This document shows, piece after piece, positions 1-11,624 of a DNA stretch of 64,000 nucleotides. Under the pieces are notes generated by a model, which saw nothing but the letters and a program-made list of their open reading frames with translations, did no database searches and was not told the origin of the DNA. A program made the position numbers and the translations under genes. The stretch's first letter is position 1; every line of letters begins with the position of its first letter. Source of the stretch: Celoporthe dispersa (Eukaryota; Ascomycota; Sordariomycetes; Diaporthales; Cryphonectriaceae); the NCBI GenBank assembly GCA_016584495.1, contig WAID01000011.1, forward strand, positions 868,001 through 932,000, written 5' to 3'.

Positions 1-3000
1 TGACCAGCTCAGGGCGGACCGGGAGAAGGTCATGTTCAGCAGGATGAGCGCCCGGTACCACGAGCTGAAAAGTCAACCCAGCAACCTGGCACACTGGGAC
101 ACCTCCAAGGACGGCCTCGAGGTTGATGACAGCCTTAGGCGGAAAGCCATCATCGAGATGAAGTCAATCGCGCTGTACTCCAAGCAGAGGAGACTGCGCG
201 AGCTGATCGGGCGGCAGATGATGCAGTACGACAACCTCGCGACCACGACAAACCGCAGCCAGTACCGGAGGCTCAAGAAGCAGAGTGTCCGTGAGGCCCG
301 CATCACCGAGAAGCTGGAGAAGCAGCAGCGAGACGCCAGGGAGAACCGTGAGAAGAAGAAGCACTCTGACTTCTTGCACGCCGTGTTCAACCACAGGCAT
401 GAGATCCTGTCGACCGGCGCCAGCCAGCAGAACAAGATGGGCAAGATGGGCAAGCTCATGTACAACCACCACTTCAACATCGAGAAGGAAGAGCAGAAGC
501 GTATTGAGCGGAACGCTAAGCAGCGTCTGCAGGCCCTCAAGGCCAACGATGAGGAGGCATACCTCAAGCTGCTCGACCAGGCCAAGGATACGCGCATCAC
601 CCACCTGCTCAAGCAGACAGACGGCTTTTTGGGGCAACTCGCCTCGTCCGTCAAGGCCCAGCAGCGGTCTGCCGCAGAACGTTACGGCGACGAGTCCGGC
701 GAGTTCCTCAACGAGGAGGAGAGCGAGGACGAGGACGAGGAGGAAGAGAACAGAGCCAAGATCGACTACTATGCTGTTGCTCATCGTATCAAGGAAGAAG
801 TGACCGAACAGGCCAACATCCTGGTGGGTGGTAGGCTGAAGGAGTACCAGATCAAGGGTCTGCAGTGGATGATCTCACTGTACAACAACAACCTGAACGG
901 TATCCTTGCAGACGAGATGGGTCTCGGCAAGACGATCCAGACCATCAGCTTGGTCACCTACCTGATCGAGAAGAAGCAGCAGTTCGGTCCTTACCTTGTT
1001 ATCGTCCCGCTCAGCACCCTGACGAACTGGAATCTGGAGTTTGACAAGTGGGCTCCAACCGTAAGCAAGGTGGTGTACAAAGGGCCTCCCAATGCTCGAA
1101 AATTGCAGCAGGATAAGATCCGCCAGGGGAGGTTCCAGGTTCTGCTCACCACCTACGAATACATCATCAAGGACCGCAACATTCTCAGCAAGATCAAGTG
1201 GTTCCACATGATCATCGACGAGGGCCACCGCATGAAGAACGCCAACTCGAAGCTCACCGCAACCATACAGCAATACTACTCCACGCGCTTCCGTCTCATC
1301 CTCACAGGAACGCCTCTCCAGAACAACCTGGCAGAGCTCTGGGCGATGCTCAACTTCACACTACCAAATATCTTCAAATCGGCCAAGACCTTTGACGAGT
1401 GGTTCAACACTCCTTTTGCCAATACTGGAAGCCAAGACAAGATGGAGCTGACGGAAGAAGAGCAGATCCTCGTCATCCGACGTCTGCACAAGGTCCTGCG
1501 TCCCTTCCTGCTCCGTCGCCTGAAGAAGGATGTCGAAAAGGACCTGCCTGACAAGACCGAGAAGGTCGTCAAGTGCAAGTTCTCTGCCCTGCAAGCTCGG
1601 TTGTACAAGCAGATGTTCCTCCACAACAAGTTCGCCGTCAGCGATGGCAAGGGTGGCAAGACGACAGCAAGGGGCCTGAGTAACATGATGATGCAGCTCC
1701 GAAAGCTGTGCAACCACCCTTTCGTCTTCGACGAAGTCGAGAACCAGATGAACCCGACCAACACATCCAACGATCTGCTGTGGAGAACCTGCGGCAAGTT
1801 CGAGCTGCTTGATCGTATCTTGCCAAAGTACCAGGCCACAGGCCATCGTGTCCTTATGTTCTTTCAGATGACAGCCATCATGGACATCATGGAAGACTTC
1901 CTCCGGCTGCGAAACATCCAGTTCCTCCGCCTCGACGGTACGACCAAGTCGGACGAGCGTAGTGATCTGCTTTATGAGTTCAACCGGCCTGACTCGCCCT
2001 ACTTCATGTTCCTGCTCTCGACTCGTGCCGGTGGTCTTGGTCTCAACCTCCAGACTGCCGATACTGTCATTATCTATGATTCTGACTGGAACCCTCACCA
2101 GGACTTGCAGGCTCAGGATCGTGCGCATCGTATCGGGCAGAAGAACGAGGTCCGTATCCTGCGTCTGATCAGCTCGAACTCTGTCGAGGAGAAGATCCTG
2201 GAGCGGGCCAGGTACAAGCTCGACATGGACGGCAAGGTCATCCAGGCAGGCCGTTTTGATCACAAGTCTTCCGAGACGGAGCGTGATGCCATGCTCCGGA
2301 CCCTGCTTGAGTCTGCAGACCTTGCAGAGGCTGGCGAGCAGGAGGAGATGGACGACGAGGAGCTGAACATGATTCTTGCACGCAACGATGACGAGCTGGA
2401 GGTCTTCCAGAAGCTGGACGAGGAAAGATCAAAGGACCTCACCTACGGAAATGCGCCGGGATCCAAGAAAGTTCCCCGCCTTATGACGGAAGACGAACTG
2501 CCCGAGATCTATCTCAGTGAGGAAAACCCAGAGCAGCCGGAAGAGACGGACGCCATCCTCGGACGTGGTGCCCGTGAAAGGACGAAGGTGCGATACGATG
2601 ATGGCCTTACCGAAGAGCAATGGCTCATGGCCGTCGATGACGACGAAGATTCGCCCGAGGCAGCCGCTGCCAGGAAACAAGCGCGCAAGGACAAGCGGGA
2701 GCAGAACAGAATGAAAAGGGCTGGTGCGCTAAATGGTTCCGAGGGCTCTCCCGCGGCCAGCAGAGCCAGCAGCGAAGAGCCACAGGAGACACCCGCCAAG
2801 AAGCGTGGTCGCAAGTCGGGCGGTAAGAATGAGAAGAGGAAGGCGGAGGAGGGCGACGATGAGCCTCCGCCAAAGAAGCGCCGGGGCCCGCAAGGGCGAG
2901 TGAAGGCTGTCGCTGCGGCCAACGGGGAGCACAAGACCAACGCCGAACAGCGGGCGGTGCTGCAAAGAAGCCTGCGCTCTCTCTTTGACAAGCTGATGAA

Positions 3001-3579
3001 CCTGGAGGTGGACGATCCTGACCCGGAGCCGGAGGAGGATGACAAGGATGACGACGACGAGCCTCCGAAGCGTCTGATTATCGGGCCGTTTATCAAGCTG
3101 CCTCCCAAGAGGGACTACGCCGACTACTACGTCGTCATCCAGACTCCTATCTGCATGAACCACATTGAGAAGAAGATCAAGAAGGAGGAATACAACAGCC
3201 TCAGCGACATGCGCAAAGACATCGAGCTCATGTGTAACAACTGCAGGACCTACAACGACGACAGCGCACTGATCCACACGGACGCCACAACCATTCAGGT
3301 GAGTCTTGAGAGCACCAAGCCAGAGGCATCCCCGAGGGACTGGGCCCCCTTACTAACGCCCCTCGACAGGAGTTCTTCACGAAAGAGTACGAGCAGCAGC
3401 TACAAGACAACCAGGAGCTGAACGAGCTGGAGGACTCGTCGTCGCAGAAGGACACATCTGCCCCGCCCACGACGAGCGCGGGCACCCCACAGCCCCGGAT
3501 CAGGCTGATCAACAACTCGGCCAACAACACCAACGGTGCAGCAAGCAGCGCTGCTCGTAGCGAGGACGGCGATGACTAG
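1..3579 (+). CDS. SNF2/STH1-type chromatin-remodelling ATPase with bromodomain, 5' partial
   Basis: Catalytic ATPase of a SWI/SNF or RSC-type nucleosome remodeller, acting in the nucleus. The frame is already open at base 2, so the N-terminus (normally including QLQ) lies outside the window. Counting from the first visible Met (base 32), an HSA-like basic helix lies around residues 15-90 (actin-related protein binding). The SNF2 ATPase follows, with Walker A DEMGLGKT near 294-301, DEGH box near 395 and helicase-C motif AHRIGQ near 700. Then come a SnAC-like acidic segment, a Lys-rich linker and a C-terminal bromodomain from about residue 1010. One intron at 3299-3369 splits the bromodomain. 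The second exon, 3370-3579, completes it (EFFTKEYEQQL) and ends at TAG. Domain order is that of Snf2/Sth1 (BRG1 family). I cannot choose between the two paralogous names, but filamentous fungi usually have one. No frame break seen. Confidence 0.93.
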
Positions 3580-4612
3580 TAGGACGACATGATTGTTGAG
3601 TTCCCCAAGGATGATTGCATCTACGTTCGCGTGGGAGGGGGGGCAGGAGTTAGACTGGGCGGGCGGGCGGGCGGGTGGAAAGGACGGGTTTGTCTGCGGC
3701 ACCATTGCATTTTGGTTCATGAGGCGTCTTGGGGGGTGCGGTTTGAAAGGGAAATACCATGAAGGTTACGGCCGGTCTGATTAGGAGGCGTGGCGGCTTG
3801 CCTTGTACATAGAAACTGCACTGCACTGCACTACACTACACTCACTCACTCATCCCACCACCACCACCACCACCACTACCCAGTCTGTCGAGGAGAGGGG
3901 GTTTGAAGCACAGCTGCCCGTCTGCCCCAGCCGTGCCACGGCGGCGGTGGCGCTTACAGCTGTGGTTCCTGGGGTAATACTGTAGTGGGAGGAGAGGAGG
4001 GGCCACAGCATCGCTTCCCCCCTTTTATGGTGTGGATCAGAAGAGTGCCTCTTCTTCTGCAGGTTGATCTAGACCATAGTGTATTCATAATCATTGTACA
4101 CACGGAAATGCTTCGGCGGCAGATCGATGACGAATGCTGTAATGCGCGCCGCAGGAAAACTCCCAGCGTTGTTCATGCAGACTAACCTGAGAGAGCGCCA
4201 ACAGCTTGGCTGGCTGGCATGGAGGAGGTCGGACGGTGGTGGGTGGGTGTGGGTGGGGGGGTGGTAAAGTGGGATAGAGAAGAGGGTCCAGACGCGCTGT
4301 GACCAGGCCAGAGGCCCTCTAGTTGTTTAAATTGACGTCCCGCTGCAACCAAGCTACCCTGAACCTGGCCTGGCCACCTGGACCTATTCCGTAACTGACA
4401 CTGCCCCTTTACCTTCTCCGTGTCTTACTACCTCAACACTGTTTCTTTTCCGCCTCTTACCTACCTACTTAGTACCTTCGCGACACTCGCTCTGGTCTGC
4501 TGTGTTGCTGGCTGTTGCTGACAGCAGCATTCGATCACCGCCTCATCTCTTTTTTTTTTCTCTTCTCAGGAACAACCCCCTTCCCCTTTCCACCGAGGAA
4601 TTTATTGCGACA
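3580..4612. other. Intergenic: remodeller 3' flank and coronin upstream region
   Basis: No supportable gene. It contains CACTACACT/CACTCA-like and CCA-rich simple sequence near 3820-3880, and a pyrimidine-rich run just upstream of the coronin ATG (from about 4400), typical of fungal promoters and 5' leaders. Confidence 0.6.
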
Positions 4613-7241
4613 ATGGCTGGCCGGTTCGTGCGCGCGTCCAAGTATCGTGAGTATCCACCTGCGTTCATGGCCGTGGTGGTGGCCTCGAGGCACACGAGCA
4701 GACGGAGCTCGAGGCGGGTGCTTGTTTTCTGCCGTCCACGGCCGGAGCTTGCTGGCTGACAACAGCTGGGGGGGCATTGCTATGATACAGGACACGTCTT
4801 TGGAAAGCCGACCAGGAAGGAGTTCTGCTACGATAACCTCCACATCAGCAGGAATGCGTGGGACACGAACCTCATAAAGTACGAGCCTGCAGCCCCTGTC
4901 TCTCTCTCTCTCTCTCTCTTTTGCCTGCGATCAGGGCTTTAACTTCCCCTCCCCTCCCCCACCCCTCTTTCTTCTTCTTCTTTCTTCTCCTGCGCATTGC
5001 TGGTCTCTCCTGACAGATAGCTGACGTTCTGGACCATTTTGTCTCCTTGTAGGGCGAATCCCGAGTACCTGTCCGTCAATTGGGAGTCTGGCGGCGGCGG
5101 CGCATTCGCGGTCATCCCCCCTCAACGAGCGCGGGAAGCTGCCTGACCAGATACCGCTGTTTCGCGGACACACTGCTGTGGTGCTGGATACGGACTGGTA
5201 AGAGAGGGCCTTGACTACAATCCTGGGTGACAGCACGTGCCCTGTCTTTCTTGTGTGCTGACTTGTGCGGCCTTCCTCGTCCTGCAGGCACCCCTTCAAC
5301 GACCACATCATCGCATCCGGTTCCGACGATGGCAAGATCTTCATATGGCAGGTCCCGCAGGACTTCACCCTCTTCACTGACGCCGAGGAGCCTGCGGATG
5401 TTTCGCCCATGAGCAAGCTGACCGGACATACGAGGTATGAGCGCCCACACCACCCGAGCCGGCCCACAAGAAGAGGAGGAGGGGGATGGGGGGTGCCGGT
5501 CTCTCCCGCAAGGAGACAGGCTGGCGAGGAGATGGGCAGACATGGCCTACGGGGGTTCACACGTGCGTGTAGATGACACAACAGAGCTCTGACAAAAGCG
5601 TGCAGAAAGGTCGGCCAGGTCCTCTTCAACCCCGCCGCCGAGAACATCCTCGCCTCTGCCTCTGGCGACTATACCATCAAGCTGTGGGACATCAGCACCG
5701 GCCAGGCGCCGCTGAAGCTCCAGCACAACGATATCGTCCAGTCCCTGTCGTGGAACGCGAGCGGCAACCTGCTCGTGACGACCTCGAGGGACAAGAAGCT
5801 GCGCGTGTGGGATGTCCGCCAGGAGAAGCCGGCGCACGTGGGACCGGGCCACGAGGGCGCAAAGAACAGCCGCGCCGTGTGGATGGGCGAACACAACCGC
5901 ATCGCGACCACGGGCTTCTCGCGCATGAGTGATCGCCAGATCGCACTGTGGGAGCCCGGCCAGGACAAGCCTATCGGCGGCTTCACGAACCTGGACTCGA
6001 TCTCGGGCGTGTGTATGCCGTTCTGGGACGACGGCACCAACTGTCTTTACCTTGCCGGCAAGGGGTAAGTGGAGGAAGAACAGAGGAGAAAAGGATCTCC
6101 CCTCCCCTCCCCCCCCACAAAAAAACAGAAAACCGCCGTGAGGGAATCAATCCAGGTGGACATGCTGCTGACCACATTCTCTGCGCAGTGATGGCAACAT
6201 CCGCTACTTCGAGTACGAGAACGACAAGTTCGAGTTCCTGTCCGAGTACAAGTCTGGAGACCCACAAAGAGGCGTTGCTTTCCTGCCCAAGCGTGGTGTG
6301 AACGTGAGTGATTGACCGGCTGTCCATACCTTGGTGTGCAGCTTGGAAGGAAAAAAAGAAAAGAAAGGGAGAAAAAATATGCTGATCTCGGGATGTAGCT
6401 GCACGAGAACGAGGTCATGCGCGGGTTCAAGACCGTCAACGACCTTTACATCGAACCTATCTCGTTTACCGTCCCTCGCCGGGCCGAGACCTTCCAGTCC
6501 GACATCTACCCACCATGCACAGGTCTCAAGCCTGCCATGTCCGCGGCGGACTGGCTCTCGGGCAAGACCGGGCTGCCTGCCAAGATCGACCTCGAGAGCG
6601 TGTACGAGGGCAACGCTCCCAAGGAGGTCGCCGCCGGCTACAAGCCTCCTGCGGCCGCACCGGCTCCCACTCCTGCACCTGCAGCCAAGCCTGCCCCCAA
6701 GGAGCCTGAGCCGTCGCCCGCCGCGGCCCGCGCGCCGCCGCCGTCCATGGCGCAGCAGAAGGGCTCGATGGCTGCTGCGGCGTCCAAGTTTGCAGACAAG
6801 GACGACGATGAGGAGGACGAGGCCGAGACCTCGAGCTTCGAGGAGGTGCAGAAGCCCACGCCGAGGGCCTCCCTGCCTATCCGCTCAGAACCTGCCAAGC
6901 CGGCGGCCTCCACACCACAAGCCCAGCCCCCCCCGCCGGCCAAGGCCACCCCACCAGCGGCGTCAGCACCTCAGGCGGCCACCGCGGCCTCCGCCTCCTC
7001 CTCCGGGCTCCACACGCCATCCGTCGAGACGTCGCTGGAGCAGATCAAGCAGCTCATCGAGGCCCAGACCAAGATCATCACGGCGCAGGGCGACAAGCTG
7101 AACAGGCAGAGCGAGGCGATCAGCCAGCTCACGGGCGAGGTCGAGACGCTCAAGAAGAGGGTGGTCTCGGCAGGGAGCAGCCAGGACCAGGTCGAGCGGA
7201 TCCGTCAGCTGGAGCTGGAGCTGGAGGAGGCGAGGTCCTGA
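4613..7241 (+). CDS. Coronin (actin-binding WD40 protein), one apparent +1 frameshift
   Basis: Coronin binds F-actin and recruits or restrains the Arp2/3 complex at cortical actin patches. Exons: 4613-4646, 4791-4878, 5053-5197, 5288-5434, 5606-6064, 6189-6303, 6399-7241. The protein begins MAGRFVRASKYRHVFGK, the family N-terminal signature. WD40 blades follow (for example SGSDDGKIFIWQV and SASGDYTIKLWD), then the coronin-specific extension ending near PAMSAADWLSGK. After that come a Pro/Ala-rich acidic linker and a C-terminal coiled coil (VETSLEQIKQLIEAQTKII onward) that should oligomerise. Exon 3 has six C at 5116-5121 where the frame needs five. With one C removed the exons total 610 codons (609 residues). 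All introns have GT-AG ends. I see it as a functional gene with a sequence error. A true null allele is the alternative. Confidence 0.93.
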
Positions 7242-9438
7242 GGAGGGAAGAAGGGGGGCCGCTCTCTCAGGATGGTGGGCATGCTGTCGAGTGTGTCTGG
7301 TGTGTGTGTTTGGCATACAGAAAGGCCGAGAAGGAGACAAATCGTATCGCCAGAAGAGAGAGAGAGGGAGAGAGATGTTACTTTGTCTGTACTTATACTC
7401 CGCGTGCGTGAGAGAGCGAGTGTGTGTGTGTGACAATAAAAATCCAGAAGCCAGGGCGGACTGAGCAGGGTCCAATTACGTGCATTTATTCGTTCACCTA
7501 ACGTATCGTGTTATAGAAGTATGCATTCCAAAGAGAGAGAGAGAGAGAGAGGAAGAAGAGTAAAAAAAGGAAGAAGAGAGAAGAGAGAAGAAAAAGAACA
7601 AGGGAAAAGCCGAATCATCCTCGTACTGAGGATCCTTGGCCATGTTCGTAGGCACCTCAAATGGCTCAACCTTCAGACCCGCTGGGGAGCTGCTCAACGA
7701 CGCCAGAAACTCTACTGTTGTGTACGTACAGGATGGCTCCACACAACACTCTCACCCGTCGCCACAGTTTCCTATTCTCTGTTCGACCTTTGAGGATGAA
7801 CTTGGGGTGCTTGAGCATTTGATGTATGCTTCGGTTGAGGTTCAGGATCTCTTTCCTTTTGTGTCGTCAGCACTCACTTGGGCCGCTCCTGGCACCGCAG
7901 AAAGCAGCTGGTGAACAGCTGCGGGGATGATCCTGGCCAGCTGCAGTTGACGCCTAGGCTCTTGCTTATATCAACGACAACCAAAAAAAAAAAAAAAAAA
8001 AAAAGGGGGGGGGAGTTTGGGTGATACTCCAATCCAAACGATTCCTTCCTGCGTCCTTTCTCCCCAACAACCGACGTCCAAATTTTCCTTTTCATCTGGT
8101 TGTGTTTTTGTTCTTCTTTCCTTTCTCCACCCAAGAGGAAACTTAAAGAGAAGATGGAGACTCCGCTCGCTCCGGAACGGGACCCATAATCAGTCGATGT
8201 TTTTATGATGGGCTTGCGGGGGAGGATCAGCGGCCCGACGCGCGTGCGACTTGCGATACAGAGAGGCTGCCCACCTCCTCCACACCTGCTGTGCCTTGGC
8301 GATACATTCTGTGAATTTCCTGAAGAAAGGGGGCCAAACGAAGGAAAGCAAAGAAAGAACAGAAAAAGAGATCATGCCCAGGACCCTCGGCAAGGCCTGG
8401 TCTGATGACCGTTTTGAACCCAGGCAGCGCGGTTTCTGGACGACGGTTTGCTGGGCGAGTTGCCCGGCCGGCATGCTTGCTCCTGTGGGAAGCAGCAGCA
8501 AAGACAGTGTGTCTCGGTACCTGAGCCAGTTGAGTCAGGAGCCTGCGTGGGATTGTTCTCGACCTGCTGTCCCCTCCTCCCCCCTTCCCCTTTCATTTTA
8601 TGCTCGTGGAGAGAGTACGGTGTGGGGAAGAGAGGATATGGTTGTCTGCTCTTCTCACACTACGACGGTTTGCCACGCCGTCTCGACAACAACATCCCGC
8701 AGAGGGCCTACCAGAGACGAGAGAGGCACTCGTTCGGCCTTGCGCGAGGCGGTGTTGTTCTCTTTCCTCGCCTCGGAGGGGCCTGTCCCGAGTACCTGTC
8801 TGTACTGGATCCTGCTGTGGCAAAGTACAATGCATGGTCCTGGTGGCACATGCAGCTCGATGAGAAAAGGTGGGACCCCTAAGGAGACATCATCAGACAC
8901 CAGAGCAAGGACGGTGCAGCAGGGTCAAAACGGATCGTCAGGCCATAAATACCAGCGGTGTGTGCTCCTACGGTGACAGGCCCTAGTCGCTGCTGCAGCA
9001 GCACCCTAGCAGGCCTTAATCCTTCGGCATATACTCTGGTACACTCGCCCGTTCGCGTCACAAGAGATGCAGGAAGCGGGGCTGAACACTTTCATAACGT
9101 AGTGTTCTGGTGGGGTCATCCAGTGTTGACCTTCAGGTGCGCATGAGCAACACGGAATTACTATGGCCAGGAGCTTGTTCCCGGGTTGTGTACCCCGTGG
9201 GTCCTCTCGAACCTGGTGGTTGAACATCTGGCCCCAAGAGGGGAGCGAAACCGGGCCTATCGGGGAAGGAAATCCGAGGGAGAAGCGCAAACCGCCAAAC
9301 CCTCCCCAGGCGGGCAGCACAACAATGTGTCTTGCGCCTGGAGAGGCTCGCCCGCCACTCTCTGCTGATCAGACGAGGGCGTAGTTGCTTCCTCCTTTTC
9401 CGGCCCTCCACATGGGGCGTGGATCCATTGATCACCTC
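7242..9438. other. Intergenic between convergent coronin and SDR genes
   Basis: 2.2 kb with no gene I can support. It holds a GA-rich stretch at 7535-7600, a run of 22 A followed by 9 G at 7983-8013, and an open frame at 8251-8976 of unconvincing composition (see rejected items). The two flanking genes end here, so only 3' ends are expected. Confidence 0.55.
7983..8013. repeat. Poly-A / poly-G homopolymer pair
   Basis: 22 A directly followed by 9 G in the 3' flank of coronin. Runs like these are prone to miscounting in assembly. Confidence 0.9.
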
Positions 9439-10489
9439 TCAGCACGTCCAGCCGCCGTCGACGGCGAGGTTCTCTCCTGAGATGAAGGAGGACCAATCGC
9501 TCAGCATGAAGAGGATGGGCTGTGCCTGCTCGTGTGCGTGCGAGACGCGCTTCTGGACGGTGTGAGCTGTCACATCCGGCATCTCGCGGCCGCTCGCCTT
9601 GAGCCGGTTTGTTGCGTTCTCCAGCATGGCCGTCCAGGTGTGGCCGGGGCTCGTGGCATTGACTCTTATACCTTTAGGCCCACACTCCTTGGCCACGGCC
9701 CTGGTGAGTCCCAGCACACCGTGCTTGGAGGCTGTATAGGGGGCGTTGGCCTCTGTCACGATGTCAGCCCGGTGGGTCCTCCTCGCCAGCATGATGCAGA
9801 CAGCCCGACAGGGAAGAGGACAAAAACAGGCAGGCAGAGAAGAAGAAGGGGGGCACGCGTGAGGAATACGTACCGAGACCGACCTTGCTCAGGATGCTGG
9901 CGACGTTGACGATAACGGCGCCCCGCTCCATCCTCTTCAGCTCGGCACGCATACTGTTGAACACGCCCGTCAGGTTGGCGTTGATGACGGTGTGCCATGT
10001 CGACGCCTTCATCTCTGTGATGGGCACAGCCTCGGGGGCCTCCAGGGCTGCTGCGTTGACTAGAGACAGAGGGGGAGGGGAGGGGAGGAGAGGAGATAAG
10101 TCAGCCAGCCAGTCGCATCCTCTGTGCTCTCCTTGTTGTCTGGGCCCGCCTGCTCTTGACTAACCAGCGCCGTCCAGCTTTCCAAACTTGTCCACGGTGG
10201 CCTGGATCCAGGCGTCCACCGCATCCTCGTCCACCAGGTCCAGGCTGTACGACAGCACGCCGTCCCTGCCGTAATGAGACAGCGAGGCGACTTCGGCCTC
10301 GTTCTTGGCCAGGCGCTCCTTATTGCGTCCACAGAAGGACACGTAGGCGCCGAAGGAGGCCAGTGCGAGGGCAACCGAGAATCCCATGCCAGAGGAGCCC
10401 CCCGTAATGGCATAAACCTTACCTCTGAAGCTCGACTCAAGGGTGACCTGCTCCGGCCTCAGGCCGACGGGACTGGTAGCAGCCGCCAT
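9439..10489 (-). CDS. Short-chain dehydrogenase/reductase (classical SDR)
   Basis: NAD(P)-dependent oxidoreductase of the classical SDR family, about 274 residues, the usual length. Exons in transcript order: 10489-10165, 10059-9874, 9752-9439. They sum to 275 codons including the stop. The cofactor glycine motif TGGSSGMG is at residues 29-36, the NAA-type motif VNAAA is near 110, catalytic Ser is near 163 (NVASI), and the YxxxK pair is Tyr176/Lys180 (YTASK). The last acceptor (GTGACAG/AGGCC) restores the frame directly into EANAPYTASK. The C-terminus GENLAVDGGWTC matches the SDR ending. The substrate cannot be read from sequence. Resemblance is to the broad 3-oxoacyl-ACP reductase-like or sugar/polyol reductase group. 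No other pathway gene adjoins, and the receptor downstream is divergently transcribed. Confidence 0.9.
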
Positions 10490-11624
10490 TGTTGGTTGGT
10501 TGGCCTGGTGTGTGCTGGATGAGGCAGGCCTGGGGAGATGGGTCCGTGTAGAACGTTTCTATGCAGCACTGTCTGGTCCTCTGGAGAGTTTGGCTCTGGT
10601 TGACAGAGTGTATTAGGTCACTGTCCGCAATGCGACCTCCTTCTGTCCCTCCTTTATTTCCCTGGGGGAGGAGGGGGGCCGGGCGGGCAGGCGAGCAGGC
10701 CGCCTGACACATGTATAGACCGGGTCACACAGTGGAGTCTGGCTCGTGAAAGGGCCGAAAGAAGCCAATCCTTCCCAGCGTCGTCCTCGTTCGAGAACGA
10801 TCGCCACTGGACGCCGGCGACCGAGACGGTAAACCCAGGCTTGTCCGAGCTGCGGTGGATCTCCGGCTCCTACTCCGTCGAGTTCCTGGAGGGCAGTGTG
10901 GAGCCAGCCAGGAGGGCTCAGAGCACAGAGAAGGCTGCGCAGGCTAATGCAACATCGATGGGTCGGTCCGCCGGCAGTCCTCAGGGAAACGCATCCTGAT
11001 CATTATAGCCAGTACCAGCTGCCGACGCCATGTACTGACTACACCCTTTCTTCACAGGATGCTGATCTCAATGGAGGTGAGGAATGGTTCACCATGGGAT
11101 GGCATTGTTGGGGTGGAGACCAACACAAGAGAAGAACAAAAAAGAAGAAAAAGAAGAAAAAAAAAAGACGTTCGAGTACCTCACCGGTGACAGACAGCCT
11201 ATGAACACGAAGAAATACCTTGTCAGGTCCACACCGCGCGTTCTTCCCAAATCCTGACCTGTCGGTTTTGGCTCGCAAGAGGTCACATTGTTATAATCTC
11301 AATCACGCCGAGATGTTTATTGGGCTGGATCTTCGAGGGGCCGTCTGCGCGTCGCTTCGATCGCAACCGGGAACTCCTCCCTTCTCTATTATCAAATGAT
11401 TCTCCAGACCCGAGGCGCCTTGGCGACATATACAATACAGACCACGAGGCGAAGGGGGAGACAGCTGATCTCGATTCTCCCGACGGCTGTTCATTCATAT
11501 CGACGGAACATTTCTGTGGAAGGAGGTTCCCGTCGGTGCCTCATGGGCGTTCTGCAGCCACGCCACCACCTCACAGCGCCTGGTCCAACTCAACAGACAC
11601 CCTAGACTCGTCATATCCGCGGCC
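10490..11624. other. Divergent intergenic region between SDR and PTH11-like genes
   Basis: Carries the promoters of both flanking genes. An exon-like open stretch on the + strand (about 10760-10998, ending TGA) has protein-like composition but no ATG start or partner exon that I can justify. A purine tract of AAG and A runs lies at 11136-11168. Confidence 0.45.

Noticed and set aside
8251..8976. 241-codon + strand open frame in the coronin 3' flank
   Set aside because: No motif, irregular composition, and no plausible promoter or splice structure.
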